From: Erythrobacteraceae bacterium
Lineage (GTDB): Bacteria; Pseudomonadota; Alphaproteobacteria; Sphingomonadales; Sphingomonadaceae
Direction: 5' to 3'
Length of the DNA: 34,630 bases
NCBI GenBank assembly: GCA_027489095.1
Contig: JAIYAL010000204.1
Location: 1 to 34,630 of the forward strand
A model generated the notes under the pieces. That model saw only the letters and a program-made list of their open reading frames with translations, was not told the origin of the DNA and searched no databases. Shown piece by piece: positions 1 through 7,874 of the stretch (within the stretch, counting starts at the first letter, position 1; every line of letters begins with the position of its first letter). A program made the position numbers and the translations under genes.

Positions 1-899
1 AGCACCTCCTCCACGAAGGTGCGCATATACCGCTCGGGATCGGCCTTCAGCTTGTGCCAGACATCCTTGTTCTCGATCAGCAGCTTCATCCCCGCAGCCA
101 GCGCATTGGTGGTGGTTTCCGATCCGCCCACGAAGGTATCGGCCATCATCTCGGCGTGGAGTTCATTGTCGTTCAGAGGCCGGCCCCAGCCGTCGATCAC
201 GGTGTTGACCAGCACAGAGATGAGGCTGCCATCGGGGTGTTCGCGAAGGCGTTCGAAGATCGGCTGGAAGTAATGCTGCGCCTCGATCTCGCGGTCGACC
301 ATTTCGAGGTGCTTGTCTTCCGGCAGCATCAGCGAGATGCGCTGGAAGAAGGCATCGGTCCAGCCCTTGATCCGCCACATGTCTTCGCGCGCCGCGCCCA
401 TCTGTTCGCCGATGATGAACAGCGGCAGCGGCACGCAGAACTGGCGCACCCAGTCGCAGCGGCCATCGTCCACGAATTCGTCGATCAGTTCATAGGCGAG
501 GGTTTCGACGCGCGGGTCGATGTCCTTGATGCGGCTGGGCTTGAACGCCTCGTTGAACATCGCGCGCATCTGCTTGTGATTGGGATCATCGCGCGCGGCG
601 AGGGTGGGGCCGGGGAGCCAGCCTTTCTCCTTGAAGCGTTCCGCGACCTTGCGCCCGCGTTCGACATCGGTGGGGCTGGCGCGCATCAGCTCGTTCGCTG
701 CGGTCGAGGGGAAACGCGCAGGGTCCATCAGCACTTCGCGCACGTGGTCATAGCGGCTGATCACCCAGATCTGCGTGCCCGGGATGTTATAGACGGGCGC
801 CTCGTCGCGCAGCTGCTTGTAGGCATCATAGGGGCACTGCTGAAGCTGCGGGTCGAACAGGTTGATGACCGGCGTTTCGGGGGCTTTCGTGGCCATCAT
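1..899 (-). CDS. Cytochrome P450, C-terminal end outside window
   Basis: Heme monooxygenase of the soluble bacterial P450 type, expected to hydroxylate a hydrophobic small molecule with electrons from a ferredoxin partner. About 299 residues are visible, starting MMATKAPETPVINLFDP. The I-helix oxygen-binding motif GGSETT lies at about residues 258-263. The ExxR and heme-cysteine segments lie beyond base 1, so the heme ligand cannot be checked. The start is the ATG at 899, whose bases overlap the TGA stop of the upstream AhpD-like gene as ATGA, implying translational coupling. The provided ORF track shows mainly antisense ORFs here because this gene runs off the edge. It is divergent from a second P450 at 1616. 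Family membership is clear; substrate and subfamily are not. Confidence 0.9.
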   Translation of the reverse strand, partial: MMATKAPETPVINLFDPQLQQCPYDAYKQLRDEAPVYNIPGTQIWVISRYDHVREVLMDPARFPSTAANELMRASPTDVERGRKVAERFKEKGWLPGPTLAARDDPNHKQMRAMFNEAFKPSRIKDIDPRVETLAYELIDEFVDDGRCDWVRQFCVPLPLFIIGEQMGAAREDMWRIKGWTDAFFQRISLMLPEDKHLEMVDREIEAQHYFQPIFERLREHPDGSLISVLVNTVIDGWGRPLNDNELHAEMMADTFVGGSETTTNALAAGMKLLIENKDVWHKLKADPERYMRTFVEEV

Positions 900-1483
900 C
901 GCACCTCGATCTTTTCGGCGCCCCAGGGCGCGATTTTCTCTGCGGTGCGGAAGGCCTCGGGCAGTTCCTCGACCATGTGCCAGGTCGCCGCCAGTCGGCC
1001 GAAGCCGACGAAGAAGGCGACCGTCATGCCCAGCTCCACGATCTGCGCCTCGCTGAAATGCTGGCGCAGCTCGGCATAAAGGGCGTCATCAATGGCGAGG
1101 TGATCGGTGGCCATCAACTCGCCATAGCGGATCGCGGCTTTCTCCGCCGCCGAGAGGTTCTCGGCCTCCTGCGGGCGCTCCAGGGAACACACCAGCCCCT
1201 CGGTCACGCCGTCGGCGACGGCATCGGCATAGCGGATCGCCATGCAGGACCGGCACTGGTTGAAGAAGGCAACGCGCAGCCGCACCAGTTCCACCAGCCG
1301 ATCGGGCAGGGTGCGGTTGCGCTTCAACGCCCCGCCGAAACCCATGAGCCCCAGCGCCTGTTCGGGGCAGTGCGCAAAGTAGCGGGTGAGGCCCTGCTCC
1401 AGATCGGTCAGGTTGTCCGGCTGGATCGCTTTGACGAGGCGTTCGTCCCATTGTTCCGGCGCCAGTTTGGCAATGCGGCTCAC
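896..1483 (-). CDS. AhpD-like / carboxymuconolactone decarboxylase family protein
   Basis: A 195-residue protein of the AhpD/CMD fold. Residues C77 and C80 form a CxxC pair (QCRSC) on the helix where AhpD-type peroxidase-reductases keep their redox cysteines. The histidine that usually follows in AhpD (CxxCxxxH) is replaced by arginine-rich sequence (CMAIRYADA), so proton relay may differ. The N-terminal region (MSRIAKLAPEQWDERL) resembles stand-alone CMD proteins found beside catabolic genes. It is the first gene of a minus-strand unit and overlaps the P450 start by ATGA. Its likely role is a peroxide- or redox-linked helper, or an enzyme acting on a cyclic intermediate. The exact reaction is unknown; the family call is firm. 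Confidence 0.85.
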   Translation of the reverse strand: MSRIAKLAPEQWDERLVKAIQPDNLTDLEQGLTRYFAHCPEQALGLMGFGGALKRNRTLPDRLVELVRLRVAFFNQCRSCMAIRYADAVADGVTEGLVCSLERPQEAENLSAAEKAAIRYGELMATDHLAIDDALYAELRQHFSEAQIVELGMTVAFFVGFGRLAATWHMVEELPEAFRTAEKIAPWGAEKIEVR

Positions 1484-1615
1484 AGCTCTCCCTCCCCTTT
1501 CGGCACTGGCAAATTAGCCCGTTTCCGTAGGGGTGAGGCTGGGGGACAAGGGCGGCCACAGCAATTGGCGGATTCGCTAACAATAGCGAGACGCCCCGCG
1601 TGGGGAGAGGCGGCT
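1484..1615. promoter_or_regulatory. Divergent promoter region with inverted repeat
   Basis: This 132-bp gap separates the two divergent units (AhpD-like plus P450 on minus, P450 plus ABM plus SnoaL on plus). It must carry promoters for both. A perfect 6-bp inverted repeat, TCGCTA-AACA... read as TCGCTA, four-base spacer, TAGCGA, lies at 1574-1589, about 27 bp before the plus-strand start. It is a candidate operator. No gene for a dedicated regulator is visible beside it, and I cannot assign clear -35/-10 boxes. Confidence 0.45.
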
Positions 1616-2917
1616 TTGCAGGCGGAAGCACCGCGTTCACTGGAAGAGGTCAACCTGTTTGCGCCCGGCGCGCAGGAGCATTGGTATCAGGCCTATGCGA
1701 TCCTCCACGAAGAAGCCCCGGTGCAGCGCCTCCCCGGCGAAGGACTGACCCCGGGCAGCGATGCTTTCGTCCTCACCAAATACGAGGACATTTCCCGCGT
1801 GGTGAAGGATTGGGAGCGGTTCCCGCCGACGCTGTCCTTGCTGGTCGCTCACATCCAGCAATCGGGAGAGATGCCGACCCACATCCCCGATCTTGACGCA
1901 ATGATCGCCTCGATCGTGACGCTGCGCCCGGACCCTGAGCTGTGGCGCGCGCACAGGAAGGAGCTGACCGATCCGTGGGTCGGGCCGGGCTGCACGCGCC
2001 ATGCGGGCATGATCATGCGTCATGTCGATGACCTCATTGCCGGAATGCTCGCCAAGGCGCGGGCCGGTGAGCCGGTGGACTTCGTGGCCGATTTCGCCCG
2101 TCCCCTGCCGCAGCGGGTGATGGCCGACGTGCTCGGCTTCCCGCTCGCGGATATCCCGCGGCTGGAGCAATGGGGCAATGCGCAGGTGATGTCCTATGTG
2201 ATCGGGACGACGCACAAGAACATCCTCACCCCCGAACAGACCGCCGAGAAGTTCCGGCTGCTGGCAGGGATGAAGGAATATGTGGCGGAGAAAACGCGCG
2301 AGAAACGCGCGGCCCCGCAGGATGACATGATCAGCTTCCTCACGCAGGTCGAATACCAGCCGCTGGGCCGCAAGCTGACCGACGACGAGATCAATGGCGT
2401 GGTCTACGCGATGGTGATCGGCGGGCTGGAGACGACCCAATATGCCATCGCCGAGCAGGCGCAATTGCTGTGCGAGCGGCCGGGGATGTTCGGCCAGCTT
2501 CGCGGGGATCGACCCGCGATCCGCACCTTTATCGAGGAAGGGATGCGGCTGCGTTCGCCCACGCAGGGGCTTTCGACCCGCATCTGCGCGGCTGACGAGG
2601 TGTTCCAGGGCACCCAAGTGCCCGCCGGATCGATGCTCCACCTGCGCTGGGCTGCGGCCAATATCGATGGCGACGAGTTCGAGGATCCGCTCGAACTGAA
2701 GCTCACCCGCAAGGCCGCTACCCGCCATCTCGCCTTCAGTCAGGGGCCGCGATCGTGCCCCGGATCGAACCTGTCGCGGCTTGAACAGATGATCGCGTGG
2801 GATCGGTTGTGCGATGCCCTTGCCGACATGGCCTACGCGAGCGGCAATGATTTCCGCCACCAGGGCGGGATCATGCTCGGCATCAACCGGCTTTTCCTGA
2901 ACCTCACACCCGCCTGA
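1616..2917 (+). CDS. Cytochrome P450
   Basis: A complete P450 of 433 residues. The I-helix motif GGLETT is at about 269-274, the ExxR motif (EGMR) at 308-311, and the heme-binding loop FSQGPRSCPG carries the proximal cysteine at about C381. All hallmark motifs are intact, so it should be a functional monooxygenase using an external ferredoxin. The ORF track extends this frame back to 977, but that part is antisense to the AhpD-like gene. The only sensible start is TTG at 1616, preceded by GGGGAGAGG with good spacing. The ABM-type gene follows 14 bp later. The sequence differs clearly from the P450 at 1-899, so the two probably act on different positions or substrates. The substrate is not readable. 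Confidence 0.92.
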   Translation: MQAEAPRSLEEVNLFAPGAQEHWYQAYAILHEEAPVQRLPGEGLTPGSDAFVLTKYEDISRVVKDWERFPPTLSLLVAHIQQSGEMPTHIPDLDAMIASIVTLRPDPELWRAHRKELTDPWVGPGCTRHAGMIMRHVDDLIAGMLAKARAGEPVDFVADFARPLPQRVMADVLGFPLADIPRLEQWGNAQVMSYVIGTTHKNILTPEQTAEKFRLLAGMKEYVAEKTREKRAAPQDDMISFLTQVEYQPLGRKLTDDEINGVVYAMVIGGLETTQYAIAEQAQLLCERPGMFGQLRGDRPAIRTFIEEGMRLRSPTQGLSTRICAADEVFQGTQVPAGSMLHLRWAAANIDGDEFEDPLELKLTRKAATRHLAFSQGPRSCPGSNLSRLEQMIAWDRLCDALADMAYASGNDFRHQGGIMLGINRLFLNLTPA

Positions 2918-2931
2918 AGGGAGGCACAATC

Positions 2932-3333
2932 ATGGCAACGCTCCTCGCGCATATCACCATCCAGCCCGGCAAGGAGGAAAAGTGGGAGGCGATCATGCAC
3001 GACATGGTCCACCATACCTTCGCCACCGAAGAAGGCGTGCTGCGTTACGAATACTGGAAGGGGCAGGAGCCGCTGAGCTATTACTGCCTGCTCAGTTTCA
3101 AGGACAAGTGGGCCTTCTATCACCACCAGATGTCCGATCACCACGAAGGCCACGATTTTGCCGACGTGCTGGCTGGCATCAAGCTCGAGTATATCGACCC
3201 GGTCGAGGGCGCAGGGGGCGGGCTGCCGCCAACCGAGGATCCCGCGTTGCCTGCGGACGCGAGCGAGGCCATGACAATCGCACAGGAACGCTTCCCGCTG
3301 GCGATCCCGGCCTGGTGGAGTGCGCGCGCATGA
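2932..3333 (+). CDS. ABM-domain (antibiotic biosynthesis monooxygenase-like) protein
   Basis: A 133-residue protein. Residues 1-90 (MATLLAHITIQPGKEEKWEAI...YEYWKGQEPLSYYCLLSFKDK) fit the dimeric ferredoxin-like ABM fold, which includes cofactor-free quinol and polyketide monooxygenases. An extra C-terminal tail of about 40 residues (GGGLPPTEDPALPAD...) is longer than usual. The ribosome-binding site GAAGGGAGG precedes the ATG. The gene follows the P450 closely and overlaps the next start as ATGA, so all three are probably co-translated. It may oxidise a P450 product or simply bind it; the fold alone does not distinguish these. Confidence 0.75.
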   Translation: MATLLAHITIQPGKEEKWEAIMHDMVHHTFATEEGVLRYEYWKGQEPLSYYCLLSFKDKWAFYHHQMSDHHEGHDFADVLAGIKLEYIDPVEGAGGGLPPTEDPALPADASEAMTIAQERFPLAIPAWWSARA

Positions 3334-3863
3334 GCATCAGCATGGAGGCCATGGCAACGCAATTGCAGGAGCTGCTCGACCGGCAGGCGATTCAGGATCT
3401 CATCGCGCGCTATTCGCGCACCCTGGACTGGCTCGATGATGACGGTCAGGCGGGATGCTACTGGCCCGATGCGCTCGTCGATTACGGCTTTTTCAAGGGG
3501 ACGGCGGCGGAGTTCGTGCCGGTGGTGATGGCGGTGGAACGCTCCACCGGGCGGCGCTGGCACCTCTTGTCATCGCTCGCCGTCAAGCTGACCTCGGCGA
3601 CCACGGCGGAAGGCGAGGCTTACGGCATCGCGCTGGGCTTCCGGCGCGAGGGAGAGGAGCCTTACAAGGGCAACATGTATGGCGGGCGCTATCTCGACAC
3701 CTACGAGAAGCGGGGCGCGGAGTGGCGCATTTCGAGCCGCCGCTACATCATGGACTGGACGTGTGTGATGCCCGACCAGCCCGATGCCAGCCCCAACGCC
3801 GCCTTCCCGCTGCCGATGCTTGATCTGCGCGAGAGCGGGCACCCGGATTACCGGGCGATGTGA
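3330..3863 (+). CDS. SnoaL-like / NTF2-fold protein
   Basis: 177 residues. The opening helix pattern (LLDRQAIQDLIARYSRTLDWLD) is typical of the SnoaL_4 type of cone-shaped NTF2-like proteins, which include small dehydratases, isomerases and ring-hydroxylase beta-like subunits. The start is the ATG at 3330, overlapping the ABM stop; the longer ORF from 2982 is an artefact of frame extension. The last base of this gene touches the last base of the convergent NTF2-like gene with no gap. In this context it likely acts on the oxidised product of the P450/ABM pair, for example by dehydration or isomerisation. This is inference from the fold and neighbours only. Confidence 0.78.
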   Translation: MSISMEAMATQLQELLDRQAIQDLIARYSRTLDWLDDDGQAGCYWPDALVDYGFFKGTAAEFVPVVMAVERSTGRRWHLLSSLAVKLTSATTAEGEAYGIALGFRREGEEPYKGNMYGGRYLDTYEKRGAEWRISSRRYIMDWTCVMPDQPDASPNAAFPLPMLDLRESGHPDYRAM

Positions 3864-4220
3864 TCAGCCTTCGGCAGGCGGATCCATATAGTCGCGGTAA
3901 TAGGTCATCTTCCCGCCTTCGACCTTGTAGATGCCAACCCCGCCGCGCGGGGGGTGGCCTTCCATGTGCAGCGTCCAGCGCGCCCACACCGCGTGATTAT
4001 CGCCGCAGATCTCGTCGACGGTGAAGTGCACCTTCCGGTCGGCCATCTCTTTCACCATCGTGGTCATGAAGCCCATGATCGCGTCGCGCCCGCGATACTG
4101 GCCCCAGATCGGGTCTTCGAGGAACGCGTCCTCGGCGAACAGGTCGACAAGTTTCGTGTAGTCGCCATCGTCCTGGATGCGCCAGAATTCCTCGATCACG
4201 CGCTGTGCTTCGCCGGGCAT
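3864..4220 (-). CDS. SnoaL-like / NTF2-fold protein (small polyketide-cyclase or isomerase-like)
   Basis: 118 residues, the normal size for a single-domain SnoaL/limonene-epoxide-hydrolase/ketosteroid-isomerase-like protein. The pattern RVIEEFWRIQDDGDYTKLVDLFAEDAFLEDP followed by the RGRDAIMGFM segment is characteristic of that superfamily. It is convergent with the preceding SnoaL-like gene, sharing no intergenic base, and divergent from the AhpD-like gene at 4345. It is a second, only distantly similar NTF2-fold member in the cluster, consistent with a pathway having two isomerisation or dehydration steps. The specific activity is unknown. Confidence 0.78.
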   Translation of the reverse strand: MPGEAQRVIEEFWRIQDDGDYTKLVDLFAEDAFLEDPIWGQYRGRDAIMGFMTTMVKEMADRKVHFTVDEICGDNHAVWARWTLHMEGHPPRGGVGIYKVEGGKMTYYRDYMDPPAEG

Positions 4221-4344
4221 TGCTCTTTCCCCTGATGTTCTCGCGCGGGTTCTGCCACGGCGGGCGAGACCCGTGCCCCTGCGAAAATGGCGAGGCTGTC
4301 GTTACGGTACCCTCGGCTATCCTGCCGCGCAAAGGAGAGGCCTC

Positions 4345-4878
4345 ATGTCGACCACCCCCCGCGTATCCTCCGCGATCCCCGGAGAGCCTGCGCATTTCGG
4401 ATCGGTGCTCGCCCACCAGCCTGCGATCTCCGAGAGCTTCTTCGCGCTCTACGGCCGGTTCTGGGGTTCGGATGTGCTTAGCGCGCGGATCAAGGAGGTT
4501 GCGCGGATGCGCAATGCGCGGGTCACGGAATGTGGCTTCTGCCGCAATGTGCGGTTCGACAAGGCGGTGGCACAGGGTCTGGGCGAGGAGGTGGTGGACG
4601 ACATCACCGATGGTTACCAGACCTCGGCCAAGCTGACCGACACTGAGAAGGCCGCGCTGAAATTCACCGACGCGCTGATCCATGATCCTGACCTTCTGAC
4701 CGATGATGCCAAGGCCGCGTTGCAGCGCCACCTCACCCCGGCGCAGATCGCTGAACTGGGGCTGGGGGTGACGCTGTTCCTCGCGCTTGCCAAGGCGCTG
4801 ATCACGATGGGGCTGGAGCCGGAGGTGATGGACCGCACCGTGCTGCCCACCCCCGCCGTGCTGGAGCCGGCGGAATGA
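4345..4878 (+). CDS. AhpD-like / carboxymuconolactone decarboxylase family protein
   Basis: 177 residues with an intact CxxC (ECGFC, C63 and C66) after the helix IKEVARMRNARV, the classic placement in AhpD-like proteins. The start is the ATG at 4345, preceded by AAAGGAGAGG; the ORF track start at 4177 lies inside the divergent gene. The stop overlaps the start of the next gene as ATGA. As in the CMD protein at 896-1483, the histidine after CxxC is not present in the usual position (CRNVRFDKA). It is probably a redox-active partner of the oxidation cluster, or a peroxide detoxifier for uncoupled P450 turnover; this is inference. Confidence 0.82.
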   Translation: MSTTPRVSSAIPGEPAHFGSVLAHQPAISESFFALYGRFWGSDVLSARIKEVARMRNARVTECGFCRNVRFDKAVAQGLGEEVVDDITDGYQTSAKLTDTEKAALKFTDALIHDPDLLTDDAKAALQRHLTPAQIAELGLGVTLFLALAKALITMGLEPEVMDRTVLPTPAVLEPAE

Positions 4879-5243
4879 GCGCCGTCTGTGCCGCGCTGGC
4901 CGCCGATCCGGTGCTCGCCAGCCACTACGCCGACTTCCGCGCCAAGGCCGAGGGCGCGCTCGATCCCGCGCTGGTGGCGCTGGTCCGGCAGGCGATCGCG
5001 CAGGTGCACGGCATCGATGACGTGGCCGTAGACGACAGCGCCCTCGATCAAGGCACGCGCGCGGCTGTCGCTTACGCCCGCCGCATCCCCTTCGAACATA
5101 CCGCGATCTCGGATCCCGAGGCCGCCGCGCTGGTCGCGCATCTGGGCGAGCCGGGCTTCGTCGCCTTCTCGGTCGTCGCCGCGCTCGCCGATGCCGAGTG
5201 CCGCGCTGCGCTGGTCGGTCTGCCGGAGCTGTCGCGCGCCTGA
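4875..5243 (+). CDS. Small CMD-like protein lacking CxxC
   Basis: 122 residues, translationally coupled to the AhpD-like gene by an ATGA overlap. The segment ALDPALVALVRQAIAQVHG resembles the helix that precedes the CxxC in CMD proteins, but where cysteines are expected the sequence reads HGIDDVAVDD. The later part (GTRAAVAYARRIPFEHTAISD) also resembles the second CMD helix pair. It may be a catalytically dead paralogue forming a mixed oligomer with the upstream protein, or a binding protein. Assignment to the CMD superfamily is by pattern and could be wrong; the gene itself is well supported by coupling and codon use. Confidence 0.65.
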   Translation: MSAVCAALAADPVLASHYADFRAKAEGALDPALVALVRQAIAQVHGIDDVAVDDSALDQGTRAAVAYARRIPFEHTAISDPEAAALVAHLGEPGFVAFSVVAALADAECRAALVGLPELSRA

Positions 5244-5328
5244 TGACCCGCGCCTGATCGCTTGTCGCCGCGCTGTCTTTGCGCCAGACCTCCGGCATAC
5301 AATAGGTCTGTCCCGAACGGAGGTCCGC

Positions 5329-6093
5329 ATGCGTACCCTTTGCCGCGCAATGATCGTCGCCAGCACCCTTGCGCTTGCCGCGTGCGTCGGAGGCGGTGGG
5401 CAGCCCAAGCTGAACAAGCGCCAGATCGCTATCGTCGACCGCGTGCTCGCCCGCGCGCCCGGGGCCGCGCAGCCGAGCACCATCGTGGCCGCCGAACTCG
5501 CCTTCTCGCGCGCGGCGCGCGAGCGCGGGCAGTGGACGGCCTTCCGCGAATTCGCCGCGCCCAATGCACAGATCCACGGCGACAACGGCCCCTTCGCGGC
5601 GCTGCCATGGCTCGCTACCCAGATCGATCCGCCTGCCGCCGTCCAGTGGGCGCCGCGCGTCGTCGTCATGAGCTGCGACGGGGCGCTCGCGGTGAGCAAG
5701 GGCCGCTTGCGCGATCCGGATGGCAAGGTTGGCAACTTCGTGACCGTGTGGGAGCGCCAGGCGGACGGCGAATATCGCTACGTCTTCGATGTCGGCGGGG
5801 ACGACAACCCGCAGCCGCCGCCCAAGCAAAGGCAGGAGGAGGGCGATATCATCGTCACCGCGCTCGACGTGGTGCAGGGCCTGATCGCCAGCTGTCCGCG
5901 GGGCGGCGGGGTGATCCCCACAGCGCCGATGCCCGACGTGCAGAATGCCGGGCTGCAGGTCTCACGCGACGGGACGCTGCGCTGGCGCTGGCAGCACAAG
6001 GCGGACGGCACGCGGCATTTCGCGGCGGACTATTTCTACGAGGGCCGCTGGGTCACCGCGGTCGAACAAAACCTTGCCCCGGCCAGCAATTGA
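5329..6093 (+). CDS. Putative lipoprotein of unknown function
   Basis: 254 residues. The N-terminus MRTLCRAMIVASTLALAAC has a short basic head, hydrophobic stretch and lipobox LAAC with the lipidated cysteine at C19, so the mature protein should be anchored in the envelope. The start is the ATG at 5329 with GAACGGAGG upstream; the ORF track start at 5191 overlaps the previous gene. The rest has no motif I recognise: a region describing an AELAFSRAARERGQW helix, a PPPKQRQEEGD linker at mid-length, and a C-terminal WRWQHKADGTRHFAADYFYEG segment. Proteins of this style occur in sphingomonads as hypothetical lipoproteins. Function unknown. Confidence 0.75.
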   Translation: MRTLCRAMIVASTLALAACVGGGGQPKLNKRQIAIVDRVLARAPGAAQPSTIVAAELAFSRAARERGQWTAFREFAAPNAQIHGDNGPFAALPWLATQIDPPAAVQWAPRVVVMSCDGALAVSKGRLRDPDGKVGNFVTVWERQADGEYRYVFDVGGDDNPQPPPKQRQEEGDIIVTALDVVQGLIASCPRGGGVIPTAPMPDVQNAGLQVSRDGTLRWRWQHKADGTRHFAADYFYEGRWVTAVEQNLAPASN

Positions 6094-6111
6094 TGTGAGG
6101 GGCCGACCAAG

Positions 6112-6741
6112 ATGGTCCTGACCGAACTCTTCTTTTCCGCCTTCATCACGCTGTTCGTGGTGATCGACCCGCCGGGGTGTGCGCCGATCTATGCCGGGCT
6201 GACCAAGGGCGCGACGCCTCAGCAGGCGCGCAGCATGGCGCTGCGAGCGACGTTCATCGCCGCGATTATCCTGCTGATCTTCGCGCTGTTCGGGCAGCAA
6301 TTGCTGGGCGCGCTGCATATCGAACTCAATTCGTTCCGCATCGCAGGCGGGCTGATGCTGTTCTGCATCGCCTTCGACATGGTGTTCGAAAAGCGCACCC
6401 AGCGCCGCGAAAGCCGCGCCGAAAAGATCGCTGCCACCCCGGAGATCGAGGACGTCTCGGTGTTCCCGATGGCGATGCCGATGCTCGCGGGGCCGGGCGC
6501 GATCGCGGCGGTGATGCTGCTGATGAACGAGGCCGAGGGCTGGGCCGAGATGAGCCAGGTGCTCGGCGCGCTTGCTGCGGTGCTGGCGCTGACCGCAGCG
6601 GCGCTGGTTGCCGCCGGGCCGTTGATCCGGCTGGCCGGTGACAAGGTCGAGGCGGTCATCACCCGCCTGCTCGGCGTTTTGCTGGCCGCGCTTGCGGCGC
6701 AGTATGTGATCGACGGGCTGAAGGGCAGCTTCAACCTCTAG
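6112..6741 (+). CDS. MarC family (UPF0056) inner-membrane protein
   Basis: 209 residues with about six hydrophobic segments. The N-terminal signature FFSAFITLFVVIDPPGCAPIYAGLTKG and the later FPMAMPMLAGPGAIAAVMLL match the MarC family well. The family is widespread and its transport substrate is unsettled; the historical link to multiple antibiotic resistance has not held up. It begins 18 bp after the lipoprotein gene and may share its transcript. The DUF475 gene follows after about 55 bp. Confidence 0.9.
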   Translation: MVLTELFFSAFITLFVVIDPPGCAPIYAGLTKGATPQQARSMALRATFIAAIILLIFALFGQQLLGALHIELNSFRIAGGLMLFCIAFDMVFEKRTQRRESRAEKIAATPEIEDVSVFPMAMPMLAGPGAIAAVMLLMNEAEGWAEMSQVLGALAAVLALTAAALVAAGPLIRLAGDKVEAVITRLLGVLLAALAAQYVIDGLKGSFNL

Positions 6742-6795
6742 ATCGCCGCGTCGCACCGCACTAAGACCGCTGCGACAGACAGATAGGGATTTCTT

Positions 6796-7848
6796 GTGAT
6801 CAAGCATTTCGGCGGTTCGCTGCTCTTCACCCTGGCCGGGCTCGCCTTGGGCGGCTGGTATGGCTGGGAGCTGACTGGCACCATGAACGGGATGCTCTCG
6901 ATCGTGTGGATCTGCGCCGTGCTCGCGGTGCTCGAGGTTTCGCTGTCCTTCGATAATGCGGCGGTCAATGCCTCGATCCTGAAAGACATGGACCCGGTCT
7001 GGCAGCAGCGGTTCCTCACCTGGGGCATCGCCATCGCGGTGTTCGGGATGCGGATCGTGTTCCCGCTGTTGATCGTGATGGTCGCGGCGCATTTGGGGCC
7101 GATGGAGGCGCTCAATCTCGCGCTCAATGAACCGGCCAAGTATCAGGCGATCGTCAGCAGCGCCCATATCGGGTTGATGGGCTTTGGCGGAGCATTCCTC
7201 GGGATGGTCGGGCTCAAGTACTTCTTCGATGCCGAAAAGGACGTGAACTGGATCGAGGCGATCGAGCGCCCGCTCGCCAAGGTCGCCAATATCGAGGCGA
7301 TTGCCATCGGCGTCGTGCTGGCGGGCACCTGGGCGACGTCGACCATGCTCGCCCCCGCTGACGCACACACCTTCCTGATCGCCGCGATCGCGGGCCTGCT
7401 CACCTATCTCGCGGTCGAGATCGTCAACCACCTGCTCGAACCGCCCACCCCCACCACCGGGGATGTCGCCAAGGCGGGCTTCGGCGCGTTCCTCTATCTC
7501 GAAGTGCTCGACGCGAGCTTCAGCTTCGACGGGGTGATCGGCGCCTTCGCGCTCACCAACAACCTGATTGTCATCGCCATCGGCCTTGGCATCGGCGCGA
7601 TGTTCGTGCGGTCTATGACGATCTTCCTCGTCCACAAGGGAACGATGTCGGAATACCGCTATCTCGAACATGGCGCCTTCTATGCGATCATCGCGCTGGC
7701 GGTGATCATGTACCTCAACACCTTCGCGCACATTTCCGAGGTGATCACCGGGCTGATCGGCGCGGTGCTGATTGGCCTCGCGTTCTGGTCATCGGTGCGC
7801 TGGAACAAGAAGCACGCGGGCGAAAACCCAGAGGATGCGCTGGCTTGA
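6796..7848 (+). CDS. DUF475 / TerC-like integral membrane protein
   Basis: 350 residues, strongly hydrophobic with roughly eight to nine membrane spans. The motif VLEVSLSFDNAAVNASIL and the second half repeat EVLDASFSFDGVIGAFALTNN carry the paired acidic residues typical of the TerC/DUF475 group, proposed to move or sense metal ions such as manganese in related proteins. The start is GTG at 6796 with AGATAGGGA upstream; no ATG gives the full first helix. It lies in the same direction as marC and ends convergent with the YciI gene. Metal specificity is not readable. Confidence 0.88.
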   Translation: MIKHFGGSLLFTLAGLALGGWYGWELTGTMNGMLSIVWICAVLAVLEVSLSFDNAAVNASILKDMDPVWQQRFLTWGIAIAVFGMRIVFPLLIVMVAAHLGPMEALNLALNEPAKYQAIVSSAHIGLMGFGGAFLGMVGLKYFFDAEKDVNWIEAIERPLAKVANIEAIAIGVVLAGTWATSTMLAPADAHTFLIAAIAGLLTYLAVEIVNHLLEPPTPTTGDVAKAGFGAFLYLEVLDASFSFDGVIGAFALTNNLIVIAIGLGIGAMFVRSMTIFLVHKGTMSEYRYLEHGAFYAIIALAVIMYLNTFAHISEVITGLIGAVLIGLAFWSSVRWNKKHAGENPEDALA

Positions 7849-7874
7849 AGTTGGGGGGCTGAGGTTGGAGCCGC

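Noticed and set aside
54-1079. Plus-strand ORF of 341 codons
   Set aside because: Antisense to the partial P450 and the AhpD-like gene, both of which have intact family motifs on the minus strand.
3997-5829. Long minus-strand ORF of 610 codons
   Set aside because: It is antisense to well-supported genes on the plus strand (AhpD-like, CMD-like, lipoprotein) and its translation is Arg/Ala-rich low-complexity sequence with no domain. This is typical of shadow frames in GC-rich DNA.
5962-7731. Minus-strand ORF of 589 codons rich in Asp/Glu/Arg/His
   Set aside because: Antisense to marC and the DUF475 gene, whose membrane-protein motifs are clear. The odd composition is the mirror of hydrophobic codons.
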